A stretch of DNA of 64,000 bases from Pseudomonadota bacterium (GTDB lineage Bacteria > Pseudomonadota > Gammaproteobacteria > Xanthomonadales > Xanthomonadaceae): positions 14,043 through 78,042 of the forward strand of contig JAEWBY010000072.1 of the NCBI GenBank assembly GCA_023390905.1, given 5' to 3'. A model generated the notes under the pieces. It worked only from the letters and a program-made list of their open reading frames with translations. It was not told the origin of the DNA and ran no database searches. Shown piece by piece: positions 9,578 to 18,621 of the stretch. Numbering within the stretch: position 1 is the stretch's first letter; each line of letters begins with the position of its first letter. The translations under genes and the position numbers were made by a program.

Positions 9578-9891
9578 TTACTTAACGGCAGCCGCGAATT
9601 TTCCGGTCGCCTTGGAAGTCGGCGCATCGATCTCGCTATTGAAGCGCTCCCGGATCGCATTCAACGTGTCTTGCGAGTCCACTCCATAGCCGGATTGGAG
9701 CGCGTCGGAAATATGGCGCGCAACGTCCGCAAGAATCACTCCCCAGGCTTGTTCTTCCGGACCTGCGATGTCTCCTTGTACATCCCCACTTTGATGGAAG
9801 AATGAAGCTTCTTTGCCGCAATCCATACGCGAAGCATTTCCACTGAATCTTGATCTTCCAATGCCGCTTTCGGAATCGACCGCTCGTTCAT
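9578..9891 (-). pseudogene. DUF5076-family gene broken by a frameshift
   Basis: Reading from the ATG at 9891 gives MNERSIPKAALEDQ...VEMLRVWIAAKKLHSSIKVGMYKE, the N-terminal half of the small DUF5076 family. That frame then runs into a stop at 9736-9738. The family's second half (GPEEQAWGVILADVARHISDALQSGYG) continues in the neighbouring frame to a stop at 9578-9580. The switch falls near 9755-9770, and one missing base there would explain it. Neither half is complete alone. Base composition is lower in G+C than the flanking genes. It could be a real lesion or a single-base sequencing error. Confidence 0.75.
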
Positions 9892-9961
9892 ATTTTTTAT
9901 CCTGTCTCGTCTGGAAGCTGAAAACTTTTTCCACTTTCCTTGATCCACTTCGGCGTGCCTG

Positions 9962-10221
9962 TTATTCAGCAGGCCTTTCCCCCCCAGCTTGCATCGGATC
10001 GGCCCAGACGATGCGCTGGCCATCCGGGCTGATGGACACGCGCACTTCGTTGGCCGGCGTGGAGACCACGCCCATGCCTTCGATTCCGTACTGCGCCAAC
10101 TGCGCCATCACGCCGGCTGGGAGTAGACTGCAGAGCAGGGCAGCCGGCAGCAGGCAGTGCGCGATACATGCGGCATGGGCTGCGCCGATGCCCGTAAGGC
10201 GGTGGCCGCCGATCGTTTCAT
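9962..10221 (-). pseudogene. Remnant of a PD40 (TolB-like propeller) exported protein
   Basis: A minus-strand frame reads a hydrophobic export segment (LLPAALLCSLLPAGVMA), then QYGIEGMGVVSTPANEVRVSISPDGQRIVWA, a first PD40 propeller repeat, and stops at 9962-9964 after fewer than 60 mature residues. Whole proteins of this type carry several such repeats. The likely start (ATG at 10221, MKRSAATALR) is in a different frame from the propeller part, so at least one frameshift and loss of nearly the whole body are implied. It is divergent from aroE, whose promoter region it overlaps. Confidence 0.55.
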
Positions 10222-10268
10222 GGTTCGCTCCCGCACCGGATCCGTTTCCAAGGGATTTACACCAAGCC

Positions 10269-11123
10269 ATGTCCACTCATCGATACGCGGTCTTCGGCCA
10301 TCCGGTCGCCCATTCGCTTTCGCCCCGCATCCATGCCGCGTTCGCACGGCAGACCGGCATCACGCTCGACTACACCGCCATCGACGTGGCGCCCCACGAT
10401 TTCGTCGCCGCGCTGGATCGTTTCGTGGGTGACGGTGGCGTCGGCGCCAACGTGACGTTGCCGTTGAAGGAAGCCGCGTTCGCGATCTGCGCGCGCACCA
10501 CCGATCGCGCCGCACGCGCGGGCGCGGTCAACACGCTGAGCTGGAACGACGGCCAGTGGTTCGGCGACAACACCGATGGCGTCGGCCTGGTGCGTGATCT
10601 GACCGAACGCCATCGCCTGGATCTGCGCGGCCGGCGTGCGTTGATGCTCGGCGCAGGCGGTGCGGCGCGCGGCGTTGCGCCGGCGCTGCTCGATGCAGGC
10701 GTATCCGAACTGATCATCGTCAACCGCACCCCCGAACGCGCCGATGCGTTGGCCGATGCGCTCGGCGATCCGGAGCGCGCGCATTCGCGCTATTGGCAGG
10801 ACATGGACGATCTCGGCGATTTCGCGCTGATCCTCAACGCGACGTCGGCGGCACGCGGTGCATCGGGCGCACAGGCCTTCGAACTGCCGTTCTCGCTGAC
10901 GACGACGCGCACGCTGGCGGTGGATCTCAACTACGGCGAAGCATCGATTCCGTTCCTCGCCTGGGCCAGGGCCGCCGAGTGCCTGGATGCCGTCGATGGT
11001 CTAGGCATGCTGGTGGAACAGGCGGCGGTGGCCTTCGAGGAATGGCACGGCGTCATGCCCGATACCGAGGCGGTCTACACCGCGCTCAGGCAGAAGGATG
11101 CCTTGCTCGTCACCGCGGATTGA
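10269..11123 (+). CDS. aroE: Shikimate dehydrogenase (NADP-dependent)
   Basis: 284 residues, reducing 3-dehydroshikimate to shikimate on the way to chorismate. The substrate pocket motifs are present: SLSP near residue 17, NVTLPLK with catalytic K67, and NTDG with D103. The nucleotide-binding loop is GAGGAARG and the NADP-selecting NRTPERA follows. The ATG at 10269 matches the family start; the long in-frame extension upstream to 9813 covers the decayed patch and is not coding. It supplies chorismate, the substrate of the XanB2 chorismatase encoded 5 kb upstream, though the two are not in one operon. Confidence 0.96.
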   Translation: MSTHRYAVFGHPVAHSLSPRIHAAFARQTGITLDYTAIDVAPHDFVAALDRFVGDGGVGANVTLPLKEAAFAICARTTDRAARAGAVNTLSWNDGQWFGDNTDGVGLVRDLTERHRLDLRGRRALMLGAGGAARGVAPALLDAGVSELIIVNRTPERADALADALGDPERAHSRYWQDMDDLGDFALILNATSAARGASGAQAFELPFSLTTTRTLAVDLNYGEASIPFLAWARAAECLDAVDGLGMLVEQAAVAFEEWHGVMPDTEAVYTALRQKDALLVTAD

Positions 11124-11235
11124 AGCGAGCACACGCCGCGTACTCGCACCCGCCACGAGGGCGGGCTGCGCACAGCGATGACACAGCGGCGTTGACCTTC
11201 CATCGCGCGCAGCATTCAAGGACAAGGAGAACGAT

Positions 11236-11583
11236 GTGGATGGCTTCCTGATGCAATTGGCAATGACGTTGTCGTTCCAGCTTCCGCCGCTGCTGGCGAC
11301 GGTCGCGGTGTTCTGCATGTTGATGTGGTGGACGCGTCCGGCGCCGGGCCGCAAGCTTGCGCTGATCGGTGCGAGCCTGCTGTTGGGAAGTTCAGTGGCG
11401 CATCTGATCCTGGGCGCGGTGCAGGCGTGGATGTTGCGCACGGGCAGCGATTACACCTCGGTGCAGCAGGTCATCCAGTTGGTGTCGCTGATCAACCTGC
11501 TGTTCAATCTGATTGGGTCGGCCGGCCTGGTGGTGCTCGGTTGGGGCACATGCAGGGCCATCCAGAGCGCGCAGCGCAACTGA
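11236..11583 (+). CDS. Small integral membrane protein, function unknown
   Basis: 115 residues with three predicted transmembrane helices (about 5-29, 39-60 and 79-105) separated by a short basic loop RPAPGRK and a polar loop GSDYTSVQQ. No family is recognised. GTG at 11236 is taken as the start because AAGGAGA lies five bases before it; the next in-frame ATG is at 11251. The ATG at 11234 is in another frame and closes after five codons. Confidence 0.6.
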   Translation: MDGFLMQLAMTLSFQLPPLLATVAVFCMLMWWTRPAPGRKLALIGASLLLGSSVAHLILGAVQAWMLRTGSDYTSVQQVIQLVSLINLLFNLIGSAGLVVLGWGTCRAIQSAQRN

Positions 11584-11651
11584 GTTTCGTGACCGCTGCG
11601 CCGCATCACGAAGGTGATCGCCGCCGGCTTTTTCACCACGCGTGTCTGGCC

Positions 11652-12950
11652 CTACAGCAGACCGTCGCGCTTGACCGCCAGATAGCGTTCCACCAGCGCC
11701 GCGGGCAGATCGGCACAGGTCACGTCCAGCACCATCACATGATGCCGCCGCAATGCATCGTGCGCGGCGGCGCGCTGTTCCAGATAGCGCGCGATCGCGC
11801 CGGCGTGGATTGCGTCAGGCAGATCCTTGATGGGCGCTGCCAGGGCTTCGTCGAGTTCGCGTTCGCGCAGGCTGGCGACGCAGACCAGATGCCGCTTCTG
11901 CAGCAATCGAACCGCCGCGAGCAGATCATCGATGTCCTCATCGCGGACGTTGGTGACCAGCATCACCAGCGCGCGCCGGCGCTGGCGCATGGACAGCTCG
12001 GTGGCGGCGGCGAGATAGTCGGTCGCCACCGGTTGCGGTTGCAGGTCGTAGCTCGCGCGCAACAAGGTGTCGATGCCGCCCATGCCACGCTGCGGCGCGA
12101 CCCAGCGGCGCTCGCTGCCGCTGGCGAACAGGCCGACCGCATCGCCCTGGCGCAGCGCCAGGTAGGACACCACCAGCGTCGCATCCAGCGCGTGATCGAA
12201 ATGCGCCAGTTCGTCTTCGCGCGCGAGCATGCGGCGTCCGGTGTCCAGCATCATCACCAGTTGCTGGTTCTTTTCGTCCTGGTATTCGCGCGAGATCAAC
12301 TTGCGCGCGCGTGCGGTGGCTTTCCAGTCGATCTGGCGCAGGCTGTCGCCGACGCGGTATTCGCGCATCTGATTGAAGTCGGTGCCTTCGCCACGGCGGC
12401 GCTTGAGGTGCGCGCCGACCAGCCGCGACGCCTGTTCGGCGCTGAACAACGCGAAACGCGTCAGCGGGGCGAAGTTCGGATAGACGCGCACGATTTGTGC
12501 GTTGCCGGCACTGCGCGATTGCCGCCACAGGCGCAGCGGCGAATGCAGCCGCAACTGCACCTGCTCAAAGCGCGCATCGCCGCGCGCAATCGGGCGCAGC
12601 CGATAACGAAAGGCCGTCACCGTGTCGCGGCGCAGTCGCAGGCGTTGCGGCAGTCCCTGCATCGGCCAGGCACCGGGATGGCGATCGAATACGTCCACGC
12701 GCATGCCGCGATCGGTTTGCAGGTTCAGCGTGACATCGCGTTCGATGCCCAACGCCAGCGCGTCTGAGAGATCGCGGGTCACTTCGGGCGTCGGCAGTCG
12801 GCGCAGCCACAGCGCATCGATCAGCGCCACCAGGGCGATCACGCCGCCACCGGCCAGCCACAGCCCCGGCGGCAGATCCGCGAACGGCACCGCCAGGCCC
12901 GTCAGGCCCCACAGCGCCAGCAGCACGATGGCGAGCGAGCCGGGTCTCAT
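11652..12950 (-). CDS. DUF58 protein of the MoxR operon
   Basis: 432 residues: two N-terminal transmembrane helices (about 5-50), a beta-rich region, then the DUF58 core with GEGTDFNQMREYRVGDSLRQIDWKATARARKLISREYQDE. After it comes a von Willebrand A-like fold with LVMMLDTGRRM (a degenerate DxSxS site) and VMLVTNVRDED. DUF58 proteins are the standard partner of MoxR ATPases. It is last in the operon, 37 bases after the MoxR gene. The ATG at 12950 matches the start of the first helix. Confidence 0.88.
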   Translation of the reverse strand: MRPGSLAIVLLALWGLTGLAVPFADLPPGLWLAGGGVIALVALIDALWLRRLPTPEVTRDLSDALALGIERDVTLNLQTDRGMRVDVFDRHPGAWPMQGLPQRLRLRRDTVTAFRYRLRPIARGDARFEQVQLRLHSPLRLWRQSRSAGNAQIVRVYPNFAPLTRFALFSAEQASRLVGAHLKRRRGEGTDFNQMREYRVGDSLRQIDWKATARARKLISREYQDEKNQQLVMMLDTGRRMLAREDELAHFDHALDATLVVSYLALRQGDAVGLFASGSERRWVAPQRGMGGIDTLLRASYDLQPQPVATDYLAAATELSMRQRRRALVMLVTNVRDEDIDDLLAAVRLLQKRHLVCVASLRERELDEALAAPIKDLPDAIHAGAIARYLEQRAAAHDALRRHHVMVLDVTCADLPAALVERYLAVKRDGLL

Positions 12951-12987
12951 CGCGATGCGTCCGCTGCGATGTGCGTACCGCGTGGCG

Positions 12988-13974
12988 TCATTTGCGCGGC
13001 GCTTCGACTTTGGCCAGCAATGCGCGCAGCACGTCGTCCGGCGACTGGCCTTCGATCTGCAGTTCCGGCGACAGCGCGATGCGATGGCGCAGCGCCGGCA
13101 TCGCGATGCCGCGCACGTCATCCGGCGTGACGAAATCGCGGCCCTGCAGCACCGCCTGCGCACGCGATGCGCGCACCAGCGCGATGCTGCCGCGCGGCCC
13201 GGCGCCGAGCGAGATGCCCGGCCACGTGCGGGTGGCCGCAACGATGCGTACCGCGTAATCCACCACCTGCTCATCCACGGTGACCAGCGCGGTGTCGCGC
13301 TGCATGGCGACGATGTCCTCGGCATTCATCACCCGCTGCACCTGCGAGAGATCGAAATCGCTGGCAGCCCGCCCGGTAGTGATCGCATCGACCATCCGCT
13401 TTTCGTCGTCCAGCGCCGGATAATCGATCAGGATCTTCAGCAGGAAGCGATCCAGTTGCGCGTCGGGCAGCGGATAGGTGCCTTCCTGCTCGACCGGGTT
13501 CTGCGTCGCCAGCGCCATGAACGGCGGCGACAGCTCGAACGACTTGCCTTCGATGGTCACCTGGCCTTCCTGCATCACTTCCAGCAATGCCGATTGCGTC
13601 TTGGCCGGCGCGCGATTGATTTCATCGGCCAGCAGCAGGTGGGTGAAGATCGGGCCGCGGCGGATCTTGAAGCTCTCGGTCTTCGGGTCGTAGACGGCGT
13701 GGCCGCTGACGTCGCTGGGCATCAGATCCGGGGTGAACTGCACGCGGGCGTAGGTCAGTTCCAGCGCCTGCGCCAGCGCGCGCACCAGCAGGGTCTTGCC
13801 CAGGCCCGGCACGCCTTCGATCAGCACATGGCCACCGGCCAGCAGGGCGATGAGGATCTGATCCAGTACATCGGGTTGTCCGATGAAAGCCTTGGACACT
13901 TCGGCGCGCACGCGTTCGGCACGATCGGCCAGGGTGGGGCCGGCAGGGGCTGGCGCGTCGGACAACTCGCTCAT
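12988..13974 (-). CDS. MoxR-family AAA+ ATPase
   Basis: 328 residues. Walker A is GVPGLGKT, Walker B LLLADEINRAP, followed by KTQSALLEVMQEGQV and sensor 1 ALATQNPVEQEGTYPLPDAQLDRF, all hallmarks of the MoxR proper subfamily. The C-terminal lid domain contains SLGAGPRGSIALVRASRA. MoxR ATPases act as chaperone-like remodelling factors for membrane or metal-dependent proteins. The 3' end of the upstream DUF4350 gene overlaps its start by four bases (ATGA), so the pair is translationally coupled. Confidence 0.95.
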   Translation of the reverse strand: MSELSDAPAPAGPTLADRAERVRAEVSKAFIGQPDVLDQILIALLAGGHVLIEGVPGLGKTLLVRALAQALELTYARVQFTPDLMPSDVSGHAVYDPKTESFKIRRGPIFTHLLLADEINRAPAKTQSALLEVMQEGQVTIEGKSFELSPPFMALATQNPVEQEGTYPLPDAQLDRFLLKILIDYPALDDEKRMVDAITTGRAASDFDLSQVQRVMNAEDIVAMQRDTALVTVDEQVVDYAVRIVAATRTWPGISLGAGPRGSIALVRASRAQAVLQGRDFVTPDDVRGIAMPALRHRIALSPELQIEGQSPDDVLRALLAKVEAPRK

Positions 13975-15146
13975 AGTCGGTTTCTCAGTTCGATCAAGGT
14001 GGAAATGCGATCGCGGAAGACCGCGCGATCATGGCTGGGCGGGACCTGCAACGCGCTGCGCACGAGCGCCGGCGCGATGCCCATGCGCTGTGCGATGGCC
14101 TCGACCTGCGCTTCGCCGGCGAGGGCGGCGGCAACGGGATCGCGCCGGCGCAGTCGCACGAGGAAGGCCTGGCGCACGGCGGTATACAACAGCACGCCAC
14201 GTCCGTAACGGAACAGGTGATCGCCGCTGGCGCGCACGTGTTCCAGCAGCGAGCGGCGCTCCATCGCCGGCGCCGGCAGCTGCGGACCGAAGCGCTGCAT
14301 GCGCGACCACAGCCATGCCAGCAACGCCAGCGTCAGTGGCGCCCACACCATCCAGCCCTGCTGCAACAGCGTTCGCAGCAGCGACGGTGTCTCCGCCGAA
14401 TAGATCAGATGCACCGTGCCGCGACCATAGTTCGGCGCAAGCCACTGGCGGGTCAGTGCGGCGTGGGTTGCATCGCGCAACCCGTCGCGCGGCGGTTCGG
14501 TGAGCAGATCCAGTCCGATCGCCGTCGAACCGCGATTGGTCATCACGTCGAAGTCGGCCAGCACATCGACATGCCCGTCGCCGTACGCCAGGCGCGCGAA
14601 CACATAGCCGGCCTGCAAATCGCCCCAGGCCAGTTCGGGCTCGACATCGTGCATGCGGAAGCGCTGGCCGCGGCAGAATTCCACATGCGGACCCTGCCCC
14701 TGGAGCTGGAACCGCGCGCAGGCGTTCTGATCGCTGGGGGTGATGCCCAGTGCGTCCAGCAGCGGCGACGGCGCATCCTTCCAGCTCGATCGAGGCGGCG
14801 TGCGCAGCAGCAGATGGCCACCGTCGGCGACCCATTGCAGCAGTCGCTCGCGTTGCGGCGCGCCGAGCCAGCTCGCATCGTTGAACAGCAGGACGGTGTC
14901 CCCGGCCGCCAGCGGATGCGAGTCCAGCAGCAACCGTTGCCGTGCATCCACGCGCACGCCATCGGCCTCAAGCGATTTCTTCAGCGCATAGAGCGGGTTG
15001 TATGCCGCTTCGCCGGTGGGCGGCAGGTACAGCGTCTGCTCGACGCGGTGGAAATTGCGCTGGAACCAGCCCACGCCGAGCGCGATCAGCGCGCCGCCCA
15101 GCAGCACCAGCAACACGATCATCGCGATGCGCAGCGGGCGGCTCAT
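13971..15146 (-). CDS. DUF4350 membrane-anchored protein of the MoxR operon
   Basis: 391 residues: an N-terminal membrane helix (about 5-25), then a DUF4350 domain with a Rossmann-like core (GDTVLLFNDASWL, RERLLQWVADGGHLLL). A second helix (about 265-285, WMVWAPLTLALLAWLW) precedes a cytoplasmic helical tail. The domain resembles GATase1-like folds without a visible catalytic triad. ATG at 15146 overlaps the stop of the DUF4129 gene (ATGA), and its own stop overlaps the MoxR start, fixing both ends. Confidence 0.85.
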   Translation of the reverse strand: MSRPLRIAMIVLLVLLGGALIALGVGWFQRNFHRVEQTLYLPPTGEAAYNPLYALKKSLEADGVRVDARQRLLLDSHPLAAGDTVLLFNDASWLGAPQRERLLQWVADGGHLLLRTPPRSSWKDAPSPLLDALGITPSDQNACARFQLQGQGPHVEFCRGQRFRMHDVEPELAWGDLQAGYVFARLAYGDGHVDVLADFDVMTNRGSTAIGLDLLTEPPRDGLRDATHAALTRQWLAPNYGRGTVHLIYSAETPSLLRTLLQQGWMVWAPLTLALLAWLWSRMQRFGPQLPAPAMERRSLLEHVRASGDHLFRYGRGVLLYTAVRQAFLVRLRRRDPVAAALAGEAQVEAIAQRMGIAPALVRSALQVPPSHDRAVFRDRISTLIELRNRL

Positions 15147-16732
15147 GACAACCACCCCGGGCGCTGGCGCAGGTCATCCAGCAGGCCGGTGAAATCCGCC
15201 TCCGAAGGCAGGCGCTGCGCATAGGCAGCGTATTGCCAGACGCGCACGATGCGCGCGAACAACTGCCGGTCTTCGGCATGCGGCAGCCTGCGTGACGTGC
15301 GCAGGCATTCGGCCTCGGTCGCGCCCGGCGGCAGCGTGATCTGCAGATGCCGGCTCATCGACTGCACGCCGGCGCGATACACCAGCGCCAGAGCCTCGCG
15401 CCGGTGGCCGCCGCGCCACAGCCGCTGCGCGACGGCCGCCACGTCATCGGGCAGCGACTCCGGGACGGTGACGGCTTCCCGGGTGACATCGGATTCAAAC
15501 CGCGTCCGTTTCCGCGACAGCCCGCGCATCCACGGCCACCAGTGCCGTGCGGTGATCAGCAACAGCAGCACCAGGATGCCGACCACGATCCACAGTCCCC
15601 ATTCGGCAATGAACGCGAAGACCGCGGTGAATCCGTTCAGCCAGCCCAGGTCCAGATCCGGCTTCGCTTTCGGCTCCTGCTTTTGGCGGCGCTCCCAGGT
15701 TTTCTGCACCTGCGTGCGGTTGAGCGCGGGATCCTGGTAGGCACGTTCGACGGCACGCCGGAAGCGCGCGTCATCGACCCGGTGATCGCCGAAGACCTCT
15801 TGGATCGTGGCGTGGTGTTCGTCCTCGTCCTGAGCATCCGGGCCAGGCGATTCGGCATCGTCAGCCGCTGTTTCCGTGACGTCTTCGTCCTGCGGCCCGG
15901 CCTGCTGCGCATGCGCGGGCGCCGATGGCAGGCCCGTCGCCAGGACGATCGCCAGCACCAGCGTCGATGCGCCCGCCGCGAGCCGGTTGCGCAACTTGCG
16001 GAACACGATCTCCACGTCCCAGGCTTCGAGTTGCGTGCGCCGATTGAGGTACAGACCGAATCCCGCGCCGATGAAGAACGGTTCGATGATGGACACGCTC
16101 AGCCATGCGACCGCGTTCAGCCCGAAGCGGAACCAATCGGGCGACTTCTGGATCACCAGATCCCACGTCGTGCGCAGGGTTTCGGGCAGCATGTCCAGCG
16201 GCACGAACATCAGAACGGCCGTCAACGCACCGAGTGACAGCGCCGCTTCGAAATGCAGGCAGACCAGCGTCAACAGAGCGGCATTGCCGTAGGCGGCGCT
16301 GCCAAGCACGCGCCGACGCTCGCGCAGCCGCGGGCCCTGCACGCCTTCGAGCAGATCCACCGGCAGGTTGAACGCGCGCACCGGACTGAAGCGCCGCCAG
16401 GTCAGATGGTGCAGCATCGGCTTCCAGCCCCAGCGCCATTGCGCGCGCAGAGTTTCGCGCGTGGACGGCGTGGCACCGAACACCGAGCGCGAAATGACGT
16501 ACAGCGGCACGCGATCGAACAGCGGCTTGAGCCACCACATCAGCACCATCGCCAGCCCGAACAGATCCAGCGCCCAGCCCAGCGCGTTGATCAACAGGAA
16601 CACCGGCAGGGTGACCAGGCACCACGGCTTCCAGATGGCCGCGGCGTCGCGGCGCACCAGCGCCATGCCCAGTTCCATCGCCTCCCACGACGAACGCGCA
16701 CGCAACTGCACGGTGAGCGACTCAAGGCGCAT
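15143..16732 (-). CDS. DUF4129 multi-pass membrane protein of the MoxR operon
   Basis: 529 residues. Four or five membrane helices in the first 280 residues are followed by an extracytoplasmic acidic stretch (about 285-335), a further helix (about 375-400, GLWIVVGILVLLLLI), and a cytoplasmic DUF4129 domain at the C-terminus (WRGGHRREALALVYRAGV...TEAECLR). It overlaps the SpoIIM-like gene by 11 bases and the DUF4350 gene by four. Function is unknown, but conservation of gene order suggests a membrane complex with the other five products. Confidence 0.82.
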   Translation of the reverse strand: MRLESLTVQLRARSSWEAMELGMALVRRDAAAIWKPWCLVTLPVFLLINALGWALDLFGLAMVLMWWLKPLFDRVPLYVISRSVFGATPSTRETLRAQWRWGWKPMLHHLTWRRFSPVRAFNLPVDLLEGVQGPRLRERRRVLGSAAYGNAALLTLVCLHFEAALSLGALTAVLMFVPLDMLPETLRTTWDLVIQKSPDWFRFGLNAVAWLSVSIIEPFFIGAGFGLYLNRRTQLEAWDVEIVFRKLRNRLAAGASTLVLAIVLATGLPSAPAHAQQAGPQDEDVTETAADDAESPGPDAQDEDEHHATIQEVFGDHRVDDARFRRAVERAYQDPALNRTQVQKTWERRQKQEPKAKPDLDLGWLNGFTAVFAFIAEWGLWIVVGILVLLLLITARHWWPWMRGLSRKRTRFESDVTREAVTVPESLPDDVAAVAQRLWRGGHRREALALVYRAGVQSMSRHLQITLPPGATEAECLRTSRRLPHAEDRQLFARIVRVWQYAAYAQRLPSEADFTGLLDDLRQRPGWLS

Positions 16733-17717
16733 CGTCCACTCCCCGTCCGCCGCGCCAGAGCCACAGCATCACCAGCGTCCACAGCACGGCCGAAACGATG
16801 TACTTGCCCATCGCCGGCACGGTGGCGTTGGATGACCAGAATGCTTCGATGAACGCGGCGATGAAGAACATCAGCGCCGCGCCCAGGCACAGGCGTGCGC
16901 CCTTGCGGCCGGCTTCGACGAGGGCATCGACGCGCCGACGCTGGCCGGGCGCGATCAGGTTGAATCCCAGGCGCAGCCCGGCGCCGCCGGTGATCACGAT
17001 CGCGGTCAGTTCGAACGGCGCATGGCCGACCACGAAGCGCCACAGCGTTTCGTGGTAGCCGATCTGCTGCAGGTGGCCGAACACCGCGCCGATGGTCACG
17101 CCGTTGAAGATCAGCACGTACACCGCGCCGATGCAGCCCAGCAATCCACTGGCGAAGGTGCGCAGGCCGATGCTGGTGTTGTTCATGATGTACACGCCGA
17201 ACATGTACCAGTCGCTCTGCGCGTCGCGGCCGATGCGCTGGTGCTCGGCGGACGGATCGTACATGCGCTCCCAGTTCGCGATTTCCTGCGGCGAAGCCAT
17301 GCCATGGATCAGCTCCGGCTGCCATTGGATGGCGGCGAACATGCCGATCAACGGCAGATAGAACAGCGCGGCGGCGATCCACATGCAGGCCGCTTCGCTG
17401 CGCACCAGGCGCGGGAAGTCGGCCAGCACGAACCGCGCGGCGCGGCGCCAGCGCGGCGGCGGCGTGCGGTACAGCAGGTTGTGTCCGCGCTGCATCAGCT
17501 GCTGCAGTCGCGCCACCAGCTGCGGGCTGTAACCGCGCTTGCGCGACAGTGCGAGTTGTTCGCAGATGCGCCGGTAGCGCGCGGGGATCTCTTCGTCGTC
17601 GATCTCCGACGGATTGCGCTGGCCGCGCGCCTGGCGTGCATCGGCGCGCACGTCGAGCCAGTGCTCGAACGCGATCCACTCCTGCTGATGACGCGCGACG
17701 AACTGCTCCTGCTTCAT
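16722..17717 (-). CDS. SpoIIM-family (stage II sporulation M-like) membrane protein
   Basis: 331 residues: a soluble helical N-terminal third with YRRICEQLALSRKRGY, followed by about five to six membrane helices including YMFGVYIMNNTSIGLRTFASG and GHAPFELTAIVITGGAGLRLG, the signature of the SpoIIM family in non-sporulating bacteria. The name reflects similarity only. ATG at 17717 overlaps the RDD gene stop (ATGA). It is the second gene of the operon. Confidence 0.9.
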   Translation of the reverse strand: MKQEQFVARHQQEWIAFEHWLDVRADARQARGQRNPSEIDDEEIPARYRRICEQLALSRKRGYSPQLVARLQQLMQRGHNLLYRTPPPRWRRAARFVLADFPRLVRSEAACMWIAAALFYLPLIGMFAAIQWQPELIHGMASPQEIANWERMYDPSAEHQRIGRDAQSDWYMFGVYIMNNTSIGLRTFASGLLGCIGAVYVLIFNGVTIGAVFGHLQQIGYHETLWRFVVGHAPFELTAIVITGGAGLRLGFNLIAPGQRRRVDALVEAGRKGARLCLGAALMFFIAAFIEAFWSSNATVPAMGKYIVSAVLWTLVMLWLWRGGRGVDDAP

Positions 17718-18397
17718 CGACGCCCCATCAACCAGTTGGCGATGCCGTACAACCGCAGCACGCCGGCCTGTCCGCGCGCCTGGGTGAGCGGTGCGACGAT
17801 ATCGGCCAGTTCGTTCTGCCGCGACGGCGTCAGGGCCGGCGCCCGTTCGCCGAACGCGACGATCGCGGCCTGCTCGTCCGGTTGCAGTCCGGGCGGCGCG
17901 GGCACGACGACGTTGGCGGGCGCATGCACCGATGCGTGTTCGTTCTCCACGTGCACGACGATCGTGCGCGCCACCATGTCGCCGAGCCGGCGCGCATGCG
18001 GATCGGCCAGCGTCGCCACCAGTCCGGCCGCATAGCCGAACGGCAGCATGTCCACCGTGCGCAGCAGGTTGCGGGTGATCGCCGGCAGCCAGCCCACCGG
18101 CGCGCCGTCGGCGGACACCACGCGCAATCCCATCGCGCGCTTGCCGACGGTCTGGCCATCCCACAGCGCTTCCAGCGCGATCGGATAGATCCAGTACAGC
18201 ACGAACATCAACACCATCGACAAGCCCTGCCCCAGCCCCCCGGCCAGGCCCAGGACCGTGCCCGCGATCAACAGCACGCCCAGGCGGATGGCGAGATCGA
18301 TCGACCAGGCGACCGCACGCGGCACCGGCCCGGCGGCGGGCAGGTGCAGCGCCACGCCTTCGGGCGTGATCACTTCGCGGAAGGTATCCAGCCGCAT
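17714..18397 (-). CDS. RDD-family membrane protein, first gene of the MoxR operon
   Basis: 227 residues. RDD signature residues occur as VPRAVAWSIDLAIRL at the first helix and GQTVGKRAMGLRVVSADG after the second, and a further segment is RRLGDMVARTIVV. The C-terminal third is soluble. ATG at 18397 places the RDD motif at the usual distance. It starts a six-gene run (RDD, SpoIIM-like, DUF4129, DUF4350, MoxR, DUF58) with overlaps or a 37-base gap throughout. The 224 bases upstream hold the only room for an operon promoter; TTACAGT on the minus strand near 18528-18535 is a weak -10 candidate. Confidence 0.88.
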   Translation of the reverse strand: MRLDTFREVITPEGVALHLPAAGPVPRAVAWSIDLAIRLGVLLIAGTVLGLAGGLGQGLSMVLMFVLYWIYPIALEALWDGQTVGKRAMGLRVVSADGAPVGWLPAITRNLLRTVDMLPFGYAAGLVATLADPHARRLGDMVARTIVVHVENEHASVHAPANVVVPAPPGLQPDEQAAIVAFGERAPALTPSRQNELADIVAPLTQARGQAGVLRLYGIANWLMGRR

Positions 18398-18621
18398 CAG
18401 GCGATCACCGGTGCATGCGCGAGGTGCGTGCGCGCATGTGGTCGGCGCGCGCTCGTGCGCCCGGCGGCGTGCGAGTGGCTGCAATGATGATCACGTCGCT
18501 GTCCCTGCGGGTTCCCCGCTGCGACTGTAAGCCAGCCGGCAGCGATTGCACAGGCCGCGCATCCGGCGCGTGGGAGCGCCGGACTGGATTCGCATGCGGG
18601 TGACCGGGTTCAGCTGCATCT

